A DNA stretch of 64,000 nt from Halobacterium sp. DL1 (lineage in GTDB: Archaea > Halobacteriota > Halobacteria > Halobacteriales > Halobacteriaceae). A program made the position numbers and the translations under genes. The stretch spans positions 496,001 to 560,000 of the forward strand of contig CP007060.1 in NCBI GenBank assembly GCA_000230955.3. Reading direction: 5' to 3'. Of this stretch, positions 43,303 to 51,579 are shown piece by piece; position 1 is the first letter of the stretch; each line of letters begins with the position of its first letter. The notes under the pieces were generated by a model. That model was not told where the DNA came from and ran no database searches. It saw only the letters and a list, made by a program, of their open reading frames with translations.

Positions 43303-43583
43303 CTGCGGGCCTCCTGGGCCTCCTGGGCGTCGACGCGGTTGTACTCCGGCCCCTTGTCGGGAGTTAGATCGCTAAGGTCGTCTACATCTTCGAAGAGGGG
43401 CCTTTGGTGGTCGGAGGTCTCACCGAGCGGGGTCAGTCCAAAGTCCTCCGGGTCGTGGTCGGCAATGTGGAGGTCTCGGCTCTCGTTCGGGCTGAAGTCG
43501 TATCCGCAGGCCGGACACTCGGTGAGAATCAGCACTTCGCGGCTTCTGGAGAACTGAAGGGTCCGGAGAGTCACGCGGACCAC
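43299..43583 (-). CDS. Small zinc-finger protein preceding the DUF7845 gene
   Basis: The protein has up to 94 residues. A single treble-clef-like or C2H2-like site, ECPACGYDFSPNESRDLHIADHD, gives C-x2-C and H-x3-H. The acidic remainder has no motif. Its stop overlaps the DUF7845 start (ATGA), so the pair forms one transcript. The first 16 residues are weakly supported, and a GTG at about 43535 may be the real start. Confidence 0.65.
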   Translation of the reverse strand: MVRVTLRTLQFSRSREVLILTECPACGYDFSPNESRDLHIADHDPEDFGLTPLGETSDHQRPLFEDVDDLSDLTPDKGPEYNRVDAQEAQEARR

Positions 43584-43753
43584 CCCCAGATTTCGAGTAT
43601 GGGATTCGCATGATTGCGCCGACCCCCGACCAGGGAGTGGTTGAAGTACCGCTCAACGGCCCTGTTCCCGAATACCCGGAAACGGCGTTTTCGTGGGGTA
43701 GAGTTGCCTCTATCCGTATCTTGGGTTGAAGTAAGAACCGCCGAGTGGGTGTA

Positions 43754-43867
43754 TGGGCCCTGGCGGATTTGAACCACCGCTCACCCGGTGTCTCACAGTC
43801 CCGCCACACAAAGTGACAGACAACTGATATGAGCCGGGGGCTTTAAACCAGACTAAGCTAAGGGCCC
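43754..43867 (-). tRNA. Intron-containing tRNA with anticodon CAT (Ile2 or elongator Met)
   Basis: The reverse complement gives the acceptor GGGCCCT/AGGGCCC with discriminator A, a D stem GCTT/AAGC, an anticodon stem CCCGG/CCGGG around CTCATAA, and a T arm GGTGG/CCGCC around TTCAAAT. A 38-nt insert at 43790-43827 interrupts the loop after position 37, the canonical archaeal intron site. The GGGCCC acceptor resembles archaeal tRNA-Ile, suggesting Ile(CAU) with agmatidine, but haloarchaeal elongator tRNA-Met is also known to carry an intron. I leave the amino acid open. Confidence 0.85.
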
Positions 43868-43940
43868 TGTGCGTGGAGGTTTCCGTTGGTTGGCCTTAGG
43901 GGTGTCGGGTTACTACAGGTGGATTGAGGACTAAGTTATC

Positions 43941-44663
43941 TCAATCCAGGATTCCATGTTTTTCGAGGGCGACTCGAAGCTCGTCTGCGTTTTTGACTAC
44001 GAGCACTGTGTGAGTGTGGCGTTCTAAGTGCTTGATTTTCTCCGTGAATCCGGCTTTGTTCGGTCGTGAGTTACGCTCGTATCCATCGACTTCGATCCAG
44101 ACATCAGATTCGGGGAGATGGAAGTCTGCAATCCAGGGGGTATTCTCGATTTCGGGGTGTGCCTGGTACTCAAGTCCGACGTTAGTTAGGAGGGTTGCAA
44201 CGTCGAATTCGGGCTTGCTTTCGAGGATTGCGCCATTAGGGCCTTCACAGCGGGTGCCGTGTTTTTCGCCGGGGGTGATGCCGGCTTCGTTGCAGGCGTT
44301 TCGCCAGGAGCCGAAGTATTCTTTGACGACGCTTGTGGGGTATGTTCCGTGGTCGTCGTATTGGCGGTGCGTGAGATATGGTGTTTCGACGCATTCGAGA
44401 ACCTGGTTGAGGTCAGCACGAATCTTTGGGGCTTCTTCATCGTCGTATTCTCGTACTTGGGTTGGTTTGAGACCAGCATCCTCGAGAAGGCCCAGCCAGC
44501 CGTTATCCGCAATCCGATAGATTGTCGCGATACCAGGGAACCGGTCATCAGCAATAGCTTCTCGTGTGGTTGGTGAGCGGCCGAGTTCGTCTCCGAGTTC
44601 TCGTGCTGCTTCGACTAGTCCTTGGTAGGTGTATTTCGAGTGCGAGATTCGGTTGTTGGTCAT
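43941..44663 (-). CDS. Homing-endonuclease-associated-repeat protein with Vsr-like nuclease domain
   Basis: The 240-residue protein has two helical DNA-binding repeats, YQGLVEAARELGDELGRSPT...GLLEDAGL (about 8-60) and a second ending SWRNACNEAGITPG (to about 130). These are the homing-endonuclease-associated repeat pattern. The C-terminus (EFDVATLLTNVGLEYQAHP, then WIADFHLPESDVWIEVDGYER) is a Vsr/DUF559-like PD-(D/E)XK nuclease with D and E-x-D residues. The ATG at 44663 (MTNNRISHSKY) is preferred to one 8 codons earlier. It is a self-contained DNA-cutting selfish-type gene next to an intron-bearing tRNA. Confidence 0.78.
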   Translation of the reverse strand: MTNNRISHSKYTYQGLVEAARELGDELGRSPTTREAIADDRFPGIATIYRIADNGWLGLLEDAGLKPTQVREYDDEEAPKIRADLNQVLECVETPYLTHRQYDDHGTYPTSVVKEYFGSWRNACNEAGITPGEKHGTRCEGPNGAILESKPEFDVATLLTNVGLEYQAHPEIENTPWIADFHLPESDVWIEVDGYERNSRPNKAGFTEKIKHLERHTHTVLVVKNADELRVALEKHGILD

Positions 44664-44943
44664 TATTCTAGTTCTGGCGTGGCTCACTCGTGGTGTGGTG
44701 AGCGCGCCGCCAGGCCATCCTGGGCGCGATAAAACTCGGGCGGAATCAATTAGGGAAACAAGCAGGAGTCTGGAGAGGTTACTCGGAGTTCTCAGAGATG
44801 GAAAGTATCTAGAAAGGTCGCTGGTAGAAGGGAGAGGGTGGCCGTGCTCGTGGGTGTGGTTTGGGTTGGTTAGAGGTGTTGGAGACGAATACGAGTGCGT
44901 TTAGTCCGGAGGATGGAATCGCATTGAGAATGGTTTTCGGAGG

Positions 44944-45345
44944 TTACTCCTCGGCGTATGTTTCGAGTGGATGTCGGTCTAGACCAACGATGTCGTAGTC
45001 TTTCTCGCTCGATAGTACGGTTCCATCTCCGGTTGCGGCCATGCCGGCGTGGAGTGCGTCGAACGGTGTCATCTGGTACTCCTCAAGGAAGGTTGCCGCG
45101 GCGAGCACTGCCTCCTCGTGTTCAGCTGGCTGGATTGGGACTACTTCGAGAAGGTTGGCGATCGCTCGTGGAGCATCGATCTCGTACTCGGATTGCTCTC
45201 GGTCATAGAATAGTACCAGTACCTCTGCGTATGCCAGGATGGAGGTATAAATATCGTCTCGGTCCTCAAGTGCGCGGATTGCAGACTCACGTAGCCAGTC
45301 CTCGTCTTTGAGGAGTGCGGTGAGAAAATCCGTCTCTACGTACAC
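44944..45345 (-). CDS. VapC-type PIN-domain toxin
   Basis: The 133-residue PIN nuclease starts MYVETDFLTALLKDEDW with the first metal ligand at D6. Other ligands are E in ILAYAEVLVLF, D in PFDALHAG and D in SSEKDYD. Length and motif order match VapC toxins that cleave RNA. It lies 3 nt after the AbrB-type antitoxin gene, in the usual antitoxin-first order. Confidence 0.88.
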   Translation of the reverse strand: MYVETDFLTALLKDEDWLRESAIRALEDRDDIYTSILAYAEVLVLFYDREQSEYEIDAPRAIANLLEVVPIQPAEHEEAVLAAATFLEEYQMTPFDALHAGMAATGDGTVLSSEKDYDIVGLDRHPLETYAEE

Positions 45346-45348
45346 GGG

Positions 45349-45615
45349 TTAGTCCTCGCGCTCTTCTGCCCGTTCGCTAGTTTCTTCGCGTACCTCCTGG
45401 TCGATTTGCTTGCGGGCATCAGTTTTCAGTTGCTCAGCGTCCTGTCCTTCGAAGGCGTCGCCAACGGCTGCACGGATTCCATCGAGGGGGTGATCGTCGA
45501 CGGGGAATAATGCGACGTGACTAGGGAGTTCGACAATTCTGTATTTGTCCCCGAAGCGTTCGCGGACATCCTTGGGGAGGTAAATCCGGCCGCGTTCGTC
45601 AGTGGATTTCGACAT
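45349..45615 (-). CDS. AbrB/VapB-type antitoxin
   Basis: The 88-residue protein has an N-terminal swapped-hairpin DNA-binding domain (DERGRIYLPKDVRERFGDKYRIVEL), then VALFPVDDHPLDGIRAAVGDAF, and an acidic helical tail that would block the toxin. It represses its own promoter in this family, and a palindrome surrounding the TATA box supports that here. Confidence 0.88.
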   Translation of the reverse strand: MSKSTDERGRIYLPKDVRERFGDKYRIVELPSHVALFPVDDHPLDGIRAAVGDAFEGQDAEQLKTDARKQIDQEVREETSERAEERED

Positions 45616-45631
45616 TCTACCCCCAGATTAG

Positions 45632-45659
45632 TACGGGAAGAATATAAAGAATTCCCGTA
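45632..45659 (-). promoter_or_regulatory. VapBC promoter with TATA box inside a palindrome
   Basis: TACGGGAA at 45632-45639 and TTCCCGTA at 45652-45659 form a perfect 8-bp inverted repeat. The 12-nt spacer contains the TATA sequence (TCTTTATATT on the - strand), about 30 nt before the antitoxin ATG. Binding of the antitoxin to both arms would cover the TATA box and block TBP. Confidence 0.65.
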
Positions 45660-45841
45660 GAGCACCGAATATTCCCACACCGGCGTATTCTGGCCGTTCG
45701 AAGGGAGATACAGGACCTCACGGAGGATTTCACTATCACTAGGCGCTCCAGATTTCTCGATAGTCTGCCACACCCAGAACAGTCAAGAATCCCCCGTTGG
45801 GCTAGTCAGGGGATCACTCTAAGTACTCCCCAAGGGAGTCT

Positions 45842-47240
45842 CAGTACCTCACAAAGCATCCTCGGCTAGCTGTTTCTGCGGCCTGAGTTCTGTGTCGAAG
45901 CGGTTGTACTGACGGTCTCGACGAGAGAATTACGGACGGATCGACGGAGAGCTGTCGCTGTCGGCGGCGGTCAGCCGCCGACGCGACAGCGTCGCCACTC
46001 ACTCCGCTGGCTTGCTCGGTCGGTGGTTAGCGGTGGAATCGGTCGTCAGGTGGCCGATTCGCGGGGACGGCCCGACGCACCGCGAGGGCCGTCCACGCAG
46101 CTCGTCGAATCATATTGACGAACTCCTTGTACGGCCACCACCAGAGGCGACGCCCGCCTCGGCGGGGCGTCGCCACATACTCGTAGTGAAGGTACCGCCA
46201 GACGTTCTGTAAGAGGAGACTCACCACCACGTACAGCAGCCGTACCGTTGGATCTCGTGTTGTCGTTGTCGCTATCGCTTGCTCAAACAAGCGATAGCTT
46301 GACTCGATACCGAAGCGTTTCGAGTAGTGGTATCGAGCGTCCCGTGGTGAGTCGATGAACGGCGCGTCAGCGGCGTAGCCGTGACGCGCCACACCGTTCT
46401 CGTCATACTTCCCATTTAGGTACGTACAGTCGATGTAGACGGGAAAATCGACGGTCCAGCTGTGACCGTCGAGTTTCCCCGTCAGATCATGCTGAATGAC
46501 GCGACTCCATCCTTCCGAGAGCTCTTGCTGAATCGCCTCACCCCACCGGATGATCGGGATCACGTACGCGTAATTGTGCGCCTGAAGCAGCGTGAGACAC
46601 TTACTGTCGTAGAATCCGCGATCAAGGTAGACGGCCTTGACCCCGGCGTCAAGGCCGTCGAGGACACCGAAGAACTCAGCGAGGACACTACTTGCGGTAT
46701 CGCCGTCTTTGAGACGGCGTACCGCCAGCGTGTAGCGTTTGTTCTTCACACGCGCGTAGAGTGTGGCATAGGCGTGGAACGCAGTGGTTCCACGCTTCGC
46801 TACCGAGTGATAGAGGCCGTCTGTGTCGTCTTCGTCACCGTAGTAGGGCCGCAGGTGGAGGTCTGCGCAGACCTCCACCTGTTCGGGGAGCAATTCATCG
46901 AGATCCTTTCGCAGGAGCGTGTTAGCGACTCGTTCGAGCCGTTCCGGCTCGAACTTCGTCCGAAGATGGTAGAGGACCGTGTTCCCAGCGGGTGAGTTCT
47001 GGCTCGACGCACAGAGCGTAGAGACAGAGGTCCCGTCGGCGCAAGCGCCGACGAGGACCTCATAGATGTCTTCAGCAGTGATTTCAGCGTTATTGGCTAA
47101 CGAGAGCGAAACTTCCTCGTCAAGGCGGTTGACGAGAAAGTTAAGAAGCTGGTCCTCGTGGATCTCACCGTCTGCTTGTTTGGTTTTAGACACACCTTCA
47201 GCAAGCAGACGTTCTAACTAAGCGGCTTTGTGAAGTACTG
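45842..47240 (-). mobile_element. ISH3-type insertion sequence, copy C (1399 bp)
   Basis: It has the same ends and length as copies A and B. It alone is bounded by a perfect 5-bp duplication, AGTCT at 45837-45841 and 47241-47245. It sits five codons before the stop of the 126-residue gene of the ATPase operon, and excision would restore that gene. Confidence 0.93.
46027..47193 (-). CDS. ISH3 family transposase (copy C)
   Basis: The 388-residue DDE transposase is identical to copies A and B. It is the most recent of the three insertions judging by its intact target-site duplication. Confidence 0.93.
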   Translation of the reverse strand: MSKTKQADGEIHEDQLLNFLVNRLDEEVSLSLANNAEITAEDIYEVLVGACADGTSVSTLCASSQNSPAGNTVLYHLRTKFEPERLERVANTLLRKDLDELLPEQVEVCADLHLRPYYGDEDDTDGLYHSVAKRGTTAFHAYATLYARVKNKRYTLAVRRLKDGDTASSVLAEFFGVLDGLDAGVKAVYLDRGFYDSKCLTLLQAHNYAYVIPIIRWGEAIQQELSEGWSRVIQHDLTGKLDGHSWTVDFPVYIDCTYLNGKYDENGVARHGYAADAPFIDSPRDARYHYSKRFGIESSYRLFEQAIATTTTRDPTVRLLYVVVSLLLQNVWRYLHYEYVATPRRGGRRLWWWPYKEFVNMIRRAAWTALAVRRAVPANRPPDDRFHR

Positions 47241-47579
47241 AGTCTCACCATCATCGAGAGAGACCTCACCGTCCGACATTTCACTGCTCTGGACGTTCTC
47301 CAGTAACTCATCTTGGGTGACGTCGACCGCGCTCTCGGCTGTCTGAACGGCACTACCAAGCATCGTCGGTACCGACCCATCGAACGCCTGCTCGAGAACC
47401 GTCTTGTAGTACTGCAGGTCTCGAAGCGCTTCTTTGAGGTTGTCGAGTTCGCTGTTGACCTCGCTGATATTGTGCTGCGCAACCGACACGTGGTACTGGG
47501 TGTTCTGTGCCTGTTTGTGCTCTCTGGCCTTGTCTTCGAGCGCGTCGACGGCCGTGGGTAGTGATTGGGTTTCGGTCAT
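47214..47579 (-). CDS. Last gene of the ATPase operon, 3' end replaced by insertion sequence C
   Basis: The present product has 121 residues, the last eight encoded by insertion-sequence DNA. Removing the element and one AGACT copy restores a 118-codon lead followed by PLGST and a stop at 45819-45821. The protein is a charged coiled coil (HNISEVNSELDNLKEALRDLQYYKTVLEQAF) with an acidic tail. It has no catalytic motif and may be a scaffold or adaptor for the large ATPase, whose stop codon adjoins its ATG. Truncation affects only a few C-terminal residues, so function may persist. Confidence 0.7.
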   Translation of the reverse strand: MTETQSLPTAVDALEDKAREHKQAQNTQYHVSVAQHNISEVNSELDNLKEALRDLQYYKTVLEQAFDGSVPTMLGSAVQTAESAVDVTQDELLENVQSSEMSDGEVSLDDGETQYFTKPLS

Positions 47580-50500
47580 TACAGGTCCTCCGTCACGGAG
47601 AGAATCTTCTGGCGCTTCTGCTCGTAGTCGCTGTATTCACCGAGCTGTTTAATCCGGTGTTCGAGATCCGCACCGGTCGCGTGGTCTTGCTCCTGAAGAT
47701 CGTCAATCAGCGAGTCGAACGCCTCGTAAATCTCCCAGGCACCCTGCTCGTGCTGGCTTCGTGCAAAGTCATGGAGTCGAGCAACGAGCGTCATACCCGT
47801 CGTGTCCTCCATGTTCTGGAACTGCTCGACGTCGTCGCTGAACGCCGATAGCTTCACGTCCTCAGGCGATTCGGTGAGCGTCTCGTAGGCATTCTCGTAA
47901 CTCGGCTTAATCGGTACGTCCATCGCGCCGGCACATTCGTACAGGGTCTCGAACCACTCGGCCAGGCCGTCGACAGTATGGCTGCTGTCGTACCAGCGCT
48001 CCACGGGTTCGAGCGCTTCTTGAATGTGGGATGCGTCTTCCTCGACGGTGAGGCGGTCGAGTTCGGCAGCGTAGTCGGAAATCCGGTCGAGCAGGCTCGA
48101 CAGCTTCGTGCTCGCCTTGTTGCGTGTCGTGCCGACCTTATATGCGTCCGCGAGGTCGGCGATGTCGATCATCAGCGCTGCGTCGACATGCGCTTGCGGT
48201 TCGTCCGCAATATCGCGCCGTGCTTCCGAAAGGCGCTCGTAGTCCACGACGTTCGACTTGAGGAGGAAGAGCCCCTCGATCAGGTCGTCAATGTCGCTGG
48301 ACGACATCGTCAGGTCGCTGAACGCCTGCCCGAACGCACTATCTCTATCGAAGTGCTCGGATAACGGCTTGCCGTAGGGCTGATTACTGTTGTAATCCTC
48401 AAAAATGAGCCCAGGCGGGATTCCGCCATCGTCAATCTCGACGCCACGAGCCGCGTTGATCAGGAAGCATTGGGCCAGTACCAGCGTCTTCTCGATGTTG
48501 AGCTCCGACGGGAGACAGTTCTCAATCTCCTCGCGCATCTCATGTTTGAACTGAGCGACGTTCGTGTCAGCCCACGCGCGAAGCTGGTCGAAATCCGTCG
48601 TCTGAGGGTCGAACACGTTGAAGAGCCCGTACTCGAGCATGCTGGTGTAGAGATCGGCATGCTTTGATCCCCACTCAAGTTCGATGTCGATACTTGCTTG
48701 GCGCTGTTGGTCGCCCTGAATCGAGACGGGGATGCTGTCGCCGCGAGCGTAGTAGATACCTCCCGCAGAACGCGTTGACGCATTGGGATTACTGAGGCGG
48801 GTTGGTTCGTGCCAGCGTTCTAGTGTCGCGACCGCACCGTCGTGGAGCGTGTCTGAACTCGGGTATTCTTCTCCGTTCGTCACCCAGTCCTGGAACTCTT
48901 GGAACTTTTGTTGGCGCTCCCGCTCTTCCTCCGTGAGTTCCGGTTCGTCAATGACTACGACTTCGTCCTCCTCGTCATCCTCAGTTTCGTCCGCATCAGG
49001 CTCCTCTGACTCGCTCTCATCTTCTTCGGTACCCTCGTCGGTTTCCTCTTGTTCGTCGACTCCGTGGTCCGGCGTCGGCGGGTTCTTGATCTTCTCGATT
49101 ACGGCACTGCCCCTTCCGCGCTCGAAGACCACGTAGTCACCCTTGACCGGTGCGTTGTCGCTATCAGGGAGGTCGATGCCGAAGGTTTCGAGAATACCGG
49201 CCTTTACGCCGATTCCGTCGTCGACTGGGACGCCGTACCACCGGCTGACGTCCTGGTAAATCTGATCGTACTCCATGCCAATCTCGAACGTCGGAGTGTC
49301 GACGAACGAGTTCGACTTCATCGCCTCGTAGGGCGGCCAGCTCGACTTTAAACAGTGTTTGACAACCCGCAGGAGTAACAACCGCGGCGTCTTCCGGTTA
49401 CTCCCCTCGTCGTTCAGTTGCCTGTATGCGACGTGAATGAAGCGCTCGTTGAACGGGTAGAGTTCGTCGAACGCTCCCTCGACTTCCTCGGGGGCACCTT
49501 CAGCGTCAGTGTTCCGCTTGATCGCGCCAAGATACGACCGGGCGAGAGCGACGGACGCGTCGTCGTCGAGGAAGTACGCCTCCCCGTTCTCATCGGTCAT
49601 TGTGAGATACCCCTCCGAGCGCCCCTTCATGTACGTCGCAGCGTCCTCACGAGCGAGCGCGTCGTTGATGTTGTCCTGTTCCCATCCGATAGTCCACCCG
49701 AGAACGATGTCGAAGCTGCTACTTCCGAGCTCGAAGATGAGGTCTAGGAGTTGCTCCTTCAGGACGCTGAAGGTCGTGAGGTCCTCGCAGATGAGCGTTG
49801 GTCGAACGCCTTTCTCCTGATATCGCTGCGAATAGTCTTGGAGCAGTTCTTTGAAGTCGCCGACGAGGTTTCGAGAGAGATACTCGTGAGCTTCGTTCTT
49901 GAGGACCGAGTAGAACACGTCCTTGTTCTCGGTGAGCTTATTCCCGAAGCTCAACTGTAACCGAAGGTCCCGGTAGTCCGTCCGGGTCAAGAGGTTGAAA
50001 TCCGGGTTTTCGTCGCGAGATTCCAGAGCCTCCTGGTACTCCCGGATGTTCTTCGCGAAGATTTCGCGAAGGTCACTCTTGTCTCCTCGGGCCTTCGTCA
50101 ATTCCCGAATTTCTTCGTCCCTGAGGTGTTCAGTTGACCAGATGCCGCGAAGGTATTCAACAATGGCAGCCGCTGCGTCGTCGGGGTTGAGGTCGTCGAT
50201 GTTGCGGACGTCGGTGTCAACATCCAGGGGCTCATTCAGGATGTCGAGGATCTGGTCCATGCGGGTCTGGCTGCGTGACACGTGGAGTGCCACGCGGTTC
50301 TCAATTCCCCCGTCGTCGTCTCCGTAGCCGTTAATCTGGTACTTGGTCCACTCACAGAGTTGCGACTTGCCAGATCCCGGTTCGCCACGCAGGATAAAGA
50401 TGCGATTCGGGTCGTCGAGGCTTGACGCCGTAATGGCATTGAGTACGTCTTCTTGGGTAACGAACTCACCAGATACGCCGAGCGGCGTCAGGTTGTCCGC

Positions 50501-50656
50501 GTAAATCCGGTCGATATCGACGTGTGTCTCCCTGAACTGTTCTGGCGTCTTCTTCTTCGTGTGCGCCTCTGACGTGATGAAGTGGTCGACTTGTTGGTCG
50601 TCCCAGTAACTGGGCATCTCGTTGCCTGCCGTGGATTTCGGAGTCTGTTGGCTCAT
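47579..50656 (-). CDS. 1025-residue P-loop ATPase of an uncharacterised operon
   Basis: Walker A GEPGSGKSQL starts at 91, preceded by NRIFILR. A Walker-B-like TLICEDLTTF lies near 287-296, and FDIVLGWTIGWEQ near 315-327 could be a sensor strand. An acidic, low-complexity hinge spans about 530-585 and precedes a helical C-terminal half. Size and the N-terminal ATPase recall BREX BrxC/PglY and DndFGH/Pbe-type defence ATPases, but no diagnostic motif of those families was recognised. It overlaps the upstream gene by 1 nt. No methyltransferase, nuclease or phosphorothioation gene accompanies it in the window. Confidence 0.8.
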   Translation of the reverse strand: MSQQTPKSTAGNEMPSYWDDQQVDHFITSEAHTKKKTPEQFRETHVDIDRIYADNLTPLGVSGEFVTQEDVLNAITASSLDDPNRIFILRGEPGSGKSQLCEWTKYQINGYGDDDGGIENRVALHVSRSQTRMDQILDILNEPLDVDTDVRNIDDLNPDDAAAAIVEYLRGIWSTEHLRDEEIRELTKARGDKSDLREIFAKNIREYQEALESRDENPDFNLLTRTDYRDLRLQLSFGNKLTENKDVFYSVLKNEAHEYLSRNLVGDFKELLQDYSQRYQEKGVRPTLICEDLTTFSVLKEQLLDLIFELGSSSFDIVLGWTIGWEQDNINDALAREDAATYMKGRSEGYLTMTDENGEAYFLDDDASVALARSYLGAIKRNTDAEGAPEEVEGAFDELYPFNERFIHVAYRQLNDEGSNRKTPRLLLLRVVKHCLKSSWPPYEAMKSNSFVDTPTFEIGMEYDQIYQDVSRWYGVPVDDGIGVKAGILETFGIDLPDSDNAPVKGDYVVFERGRGSAVIEKIKNPPTPDHGVDEQEETDEGTEEDESESEEPDADETEDDEEDEVVVIDEPELTEEERERQQKFQEFQDWVTNGEEYPSSDTLHDGAVATLERWHEPTRLSNPNASTRSAGGIYYARGDSIPVSIQGDQQRQASIDIELEWGSKHADLYTSMLEYGLFNVFDPQTTDFDQLRAWADTNVAQFKHEMREEIENCLPSELNIEKTLVLAQCFLINAARGVEIDDGGIPPGLIFEDYNSNQPYGKPLSEHFDRDSAFGQAFSDLTMSSSDIDDLIEGLFLLKSNVVDYERLSEARRDIADEPQAHVDAALMIDIADLADAYKVGTTRNKASTKLSSLLDRISDYAAELDRLTVEEDASHIQEALEPVERWYDSSHTVDGLAEWFETLYECAGAMDVPIKPSYENAYETLTESPEDVKLSAFSDDVEQFQNMEDTTGMTLVARLHDFARSQHEQGAWEIYEAFDSLIDDLQEQDHATGADLEHRIKQLGEYSDYEQKRQKILSVTEDL

Positions 50657-51579
50657 TAGTGGGCTAGGAACTGGTCCAGGGGGTACTGGTAAGCTGTCTC
50701 GCTCGGTTTGGAGTGAACTGACACGTACGTCACGTCCTGGCGATTGCCGCGGCTGTCGTCATTGAGGTTTTCGGGTGGAAGCTTCACTTCGTTTTGTGAA
50801 TCCCCCGGTGCTGAGAGGTCGACGATGCCATCTTCGGCCAGGTTCCGAAGCACGTCGGCGATAGCGGGATGGATCTTAGGGGTTCCCGTTCTGGCCTCGA
50901 ACACCGTGAACAGGTTGTCGTTAATCCAGTTGAGCATCTGCTGAGCCTCACCGTCGTCTACGGTGAGGTCGTCGTAGTCGGGATCATCACTCGAACTGGT
51001 TGGCGCGAGCGCAAGCGCATCGTACATTAATGCGCGACAGGGGCTCAAGACAAGGCCGTCCCCGGTTTCGGTGACGAGACCCAACTGCTCGGTCAACGTC
51101 ACCCACATATCGATTTTCTCGTCGGTCCAGGAGAAGTCGTAGTCAGTCTCCCGCTTCAGAATCGTCCGAAGGTTGTCTCGGTCAGCATCTACTGTCCTAC
51201 TGCCCTCGCTCAAGAGTGCCCGGTGGATGTCCGCGAAATGACTTTGACGACCCTCTTGTTGGTTGCAGTGATACAGTAAGCGCGCCTCGAAGGGTAATCC
51301 CTCGAAGTGACGTTCGTTGATTCGATCAACCGTGTCCAGGACATCTCCCGTTGGACTCTCCACGAAATCGACTGCATTCAGGAAGCGCAGCGAGTCCTCG
51401 ACGTGGTTAGTTTTTAGACCGCTGCCGGACGGACGACCGAACTTACTTGTGACCTCTGACGCGCTCGTTGTCCCCTGAAGCGAAGCGTAGATGTGTTTGA
51501 GTTCCGGTGCTCGAACCGAGATGAACCCGGTAAGTAGCTTGTCCGGCTTGTGAGTTGCCGGTGTGTATGTTGTGCTCAT
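50656..51579 (-). CDS. 307-residue winged-helix-like partner of the ATPase
   Basis: The soluble protein starts MSTTYTPATHKPDKLL; its ATG overlaps the stop of the preceding gene (ATGA). The first third (SASEVTSKFGRPSGSGLKTNHVEDSLRFLNAVDFV) looks like a winged helix. A second helical region (HPAIADVLRNLAEDGIVDL) near 235-255 looks like another. The family is unrecognised. The arrangement of a helix-turn-helix-rich protein directly before an ATPase recalls the pair at 16.9-19.0 kb, although the sequences are not visibly related. Confidence 0.75.
   Translation of the reverse strand: MSTTYTPATHKPDKLLTGFISVRAPELKHIYASLQGTTSASEVTSKFGRPSGSGLKTNHVEDSLRFLNAVDFVESPTGDVLDTVDRINERHFEGLPFEARLLYHCNQQEGRQSHFADIHRALLSEGSRTVDADRDNLRTILKRETDYDFSWTDEKIDMWVTLTEQLGLVTETGDGLVLSPCRALMYDALALAPTSSSDDPDYDDLTVDDGEAQQMLNWINDNLFTVFEARTGTPKIHPAIADVLRNLAEDGIVDLSAPGDSQNEVKLPPENLNDDSRGNRQDVTYVSVHSKPSETAYQYPLDQFLAH

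Noticed and set aside
9293-45000. tRNA-Asn or tRNA(CAT) as a verified attachment site of the conjugative element
   Set aside because: I found no second copy of either tRNA 3' end at the far side of the element, and no integrase gene in the window, so the boundaries cannot be fixed.
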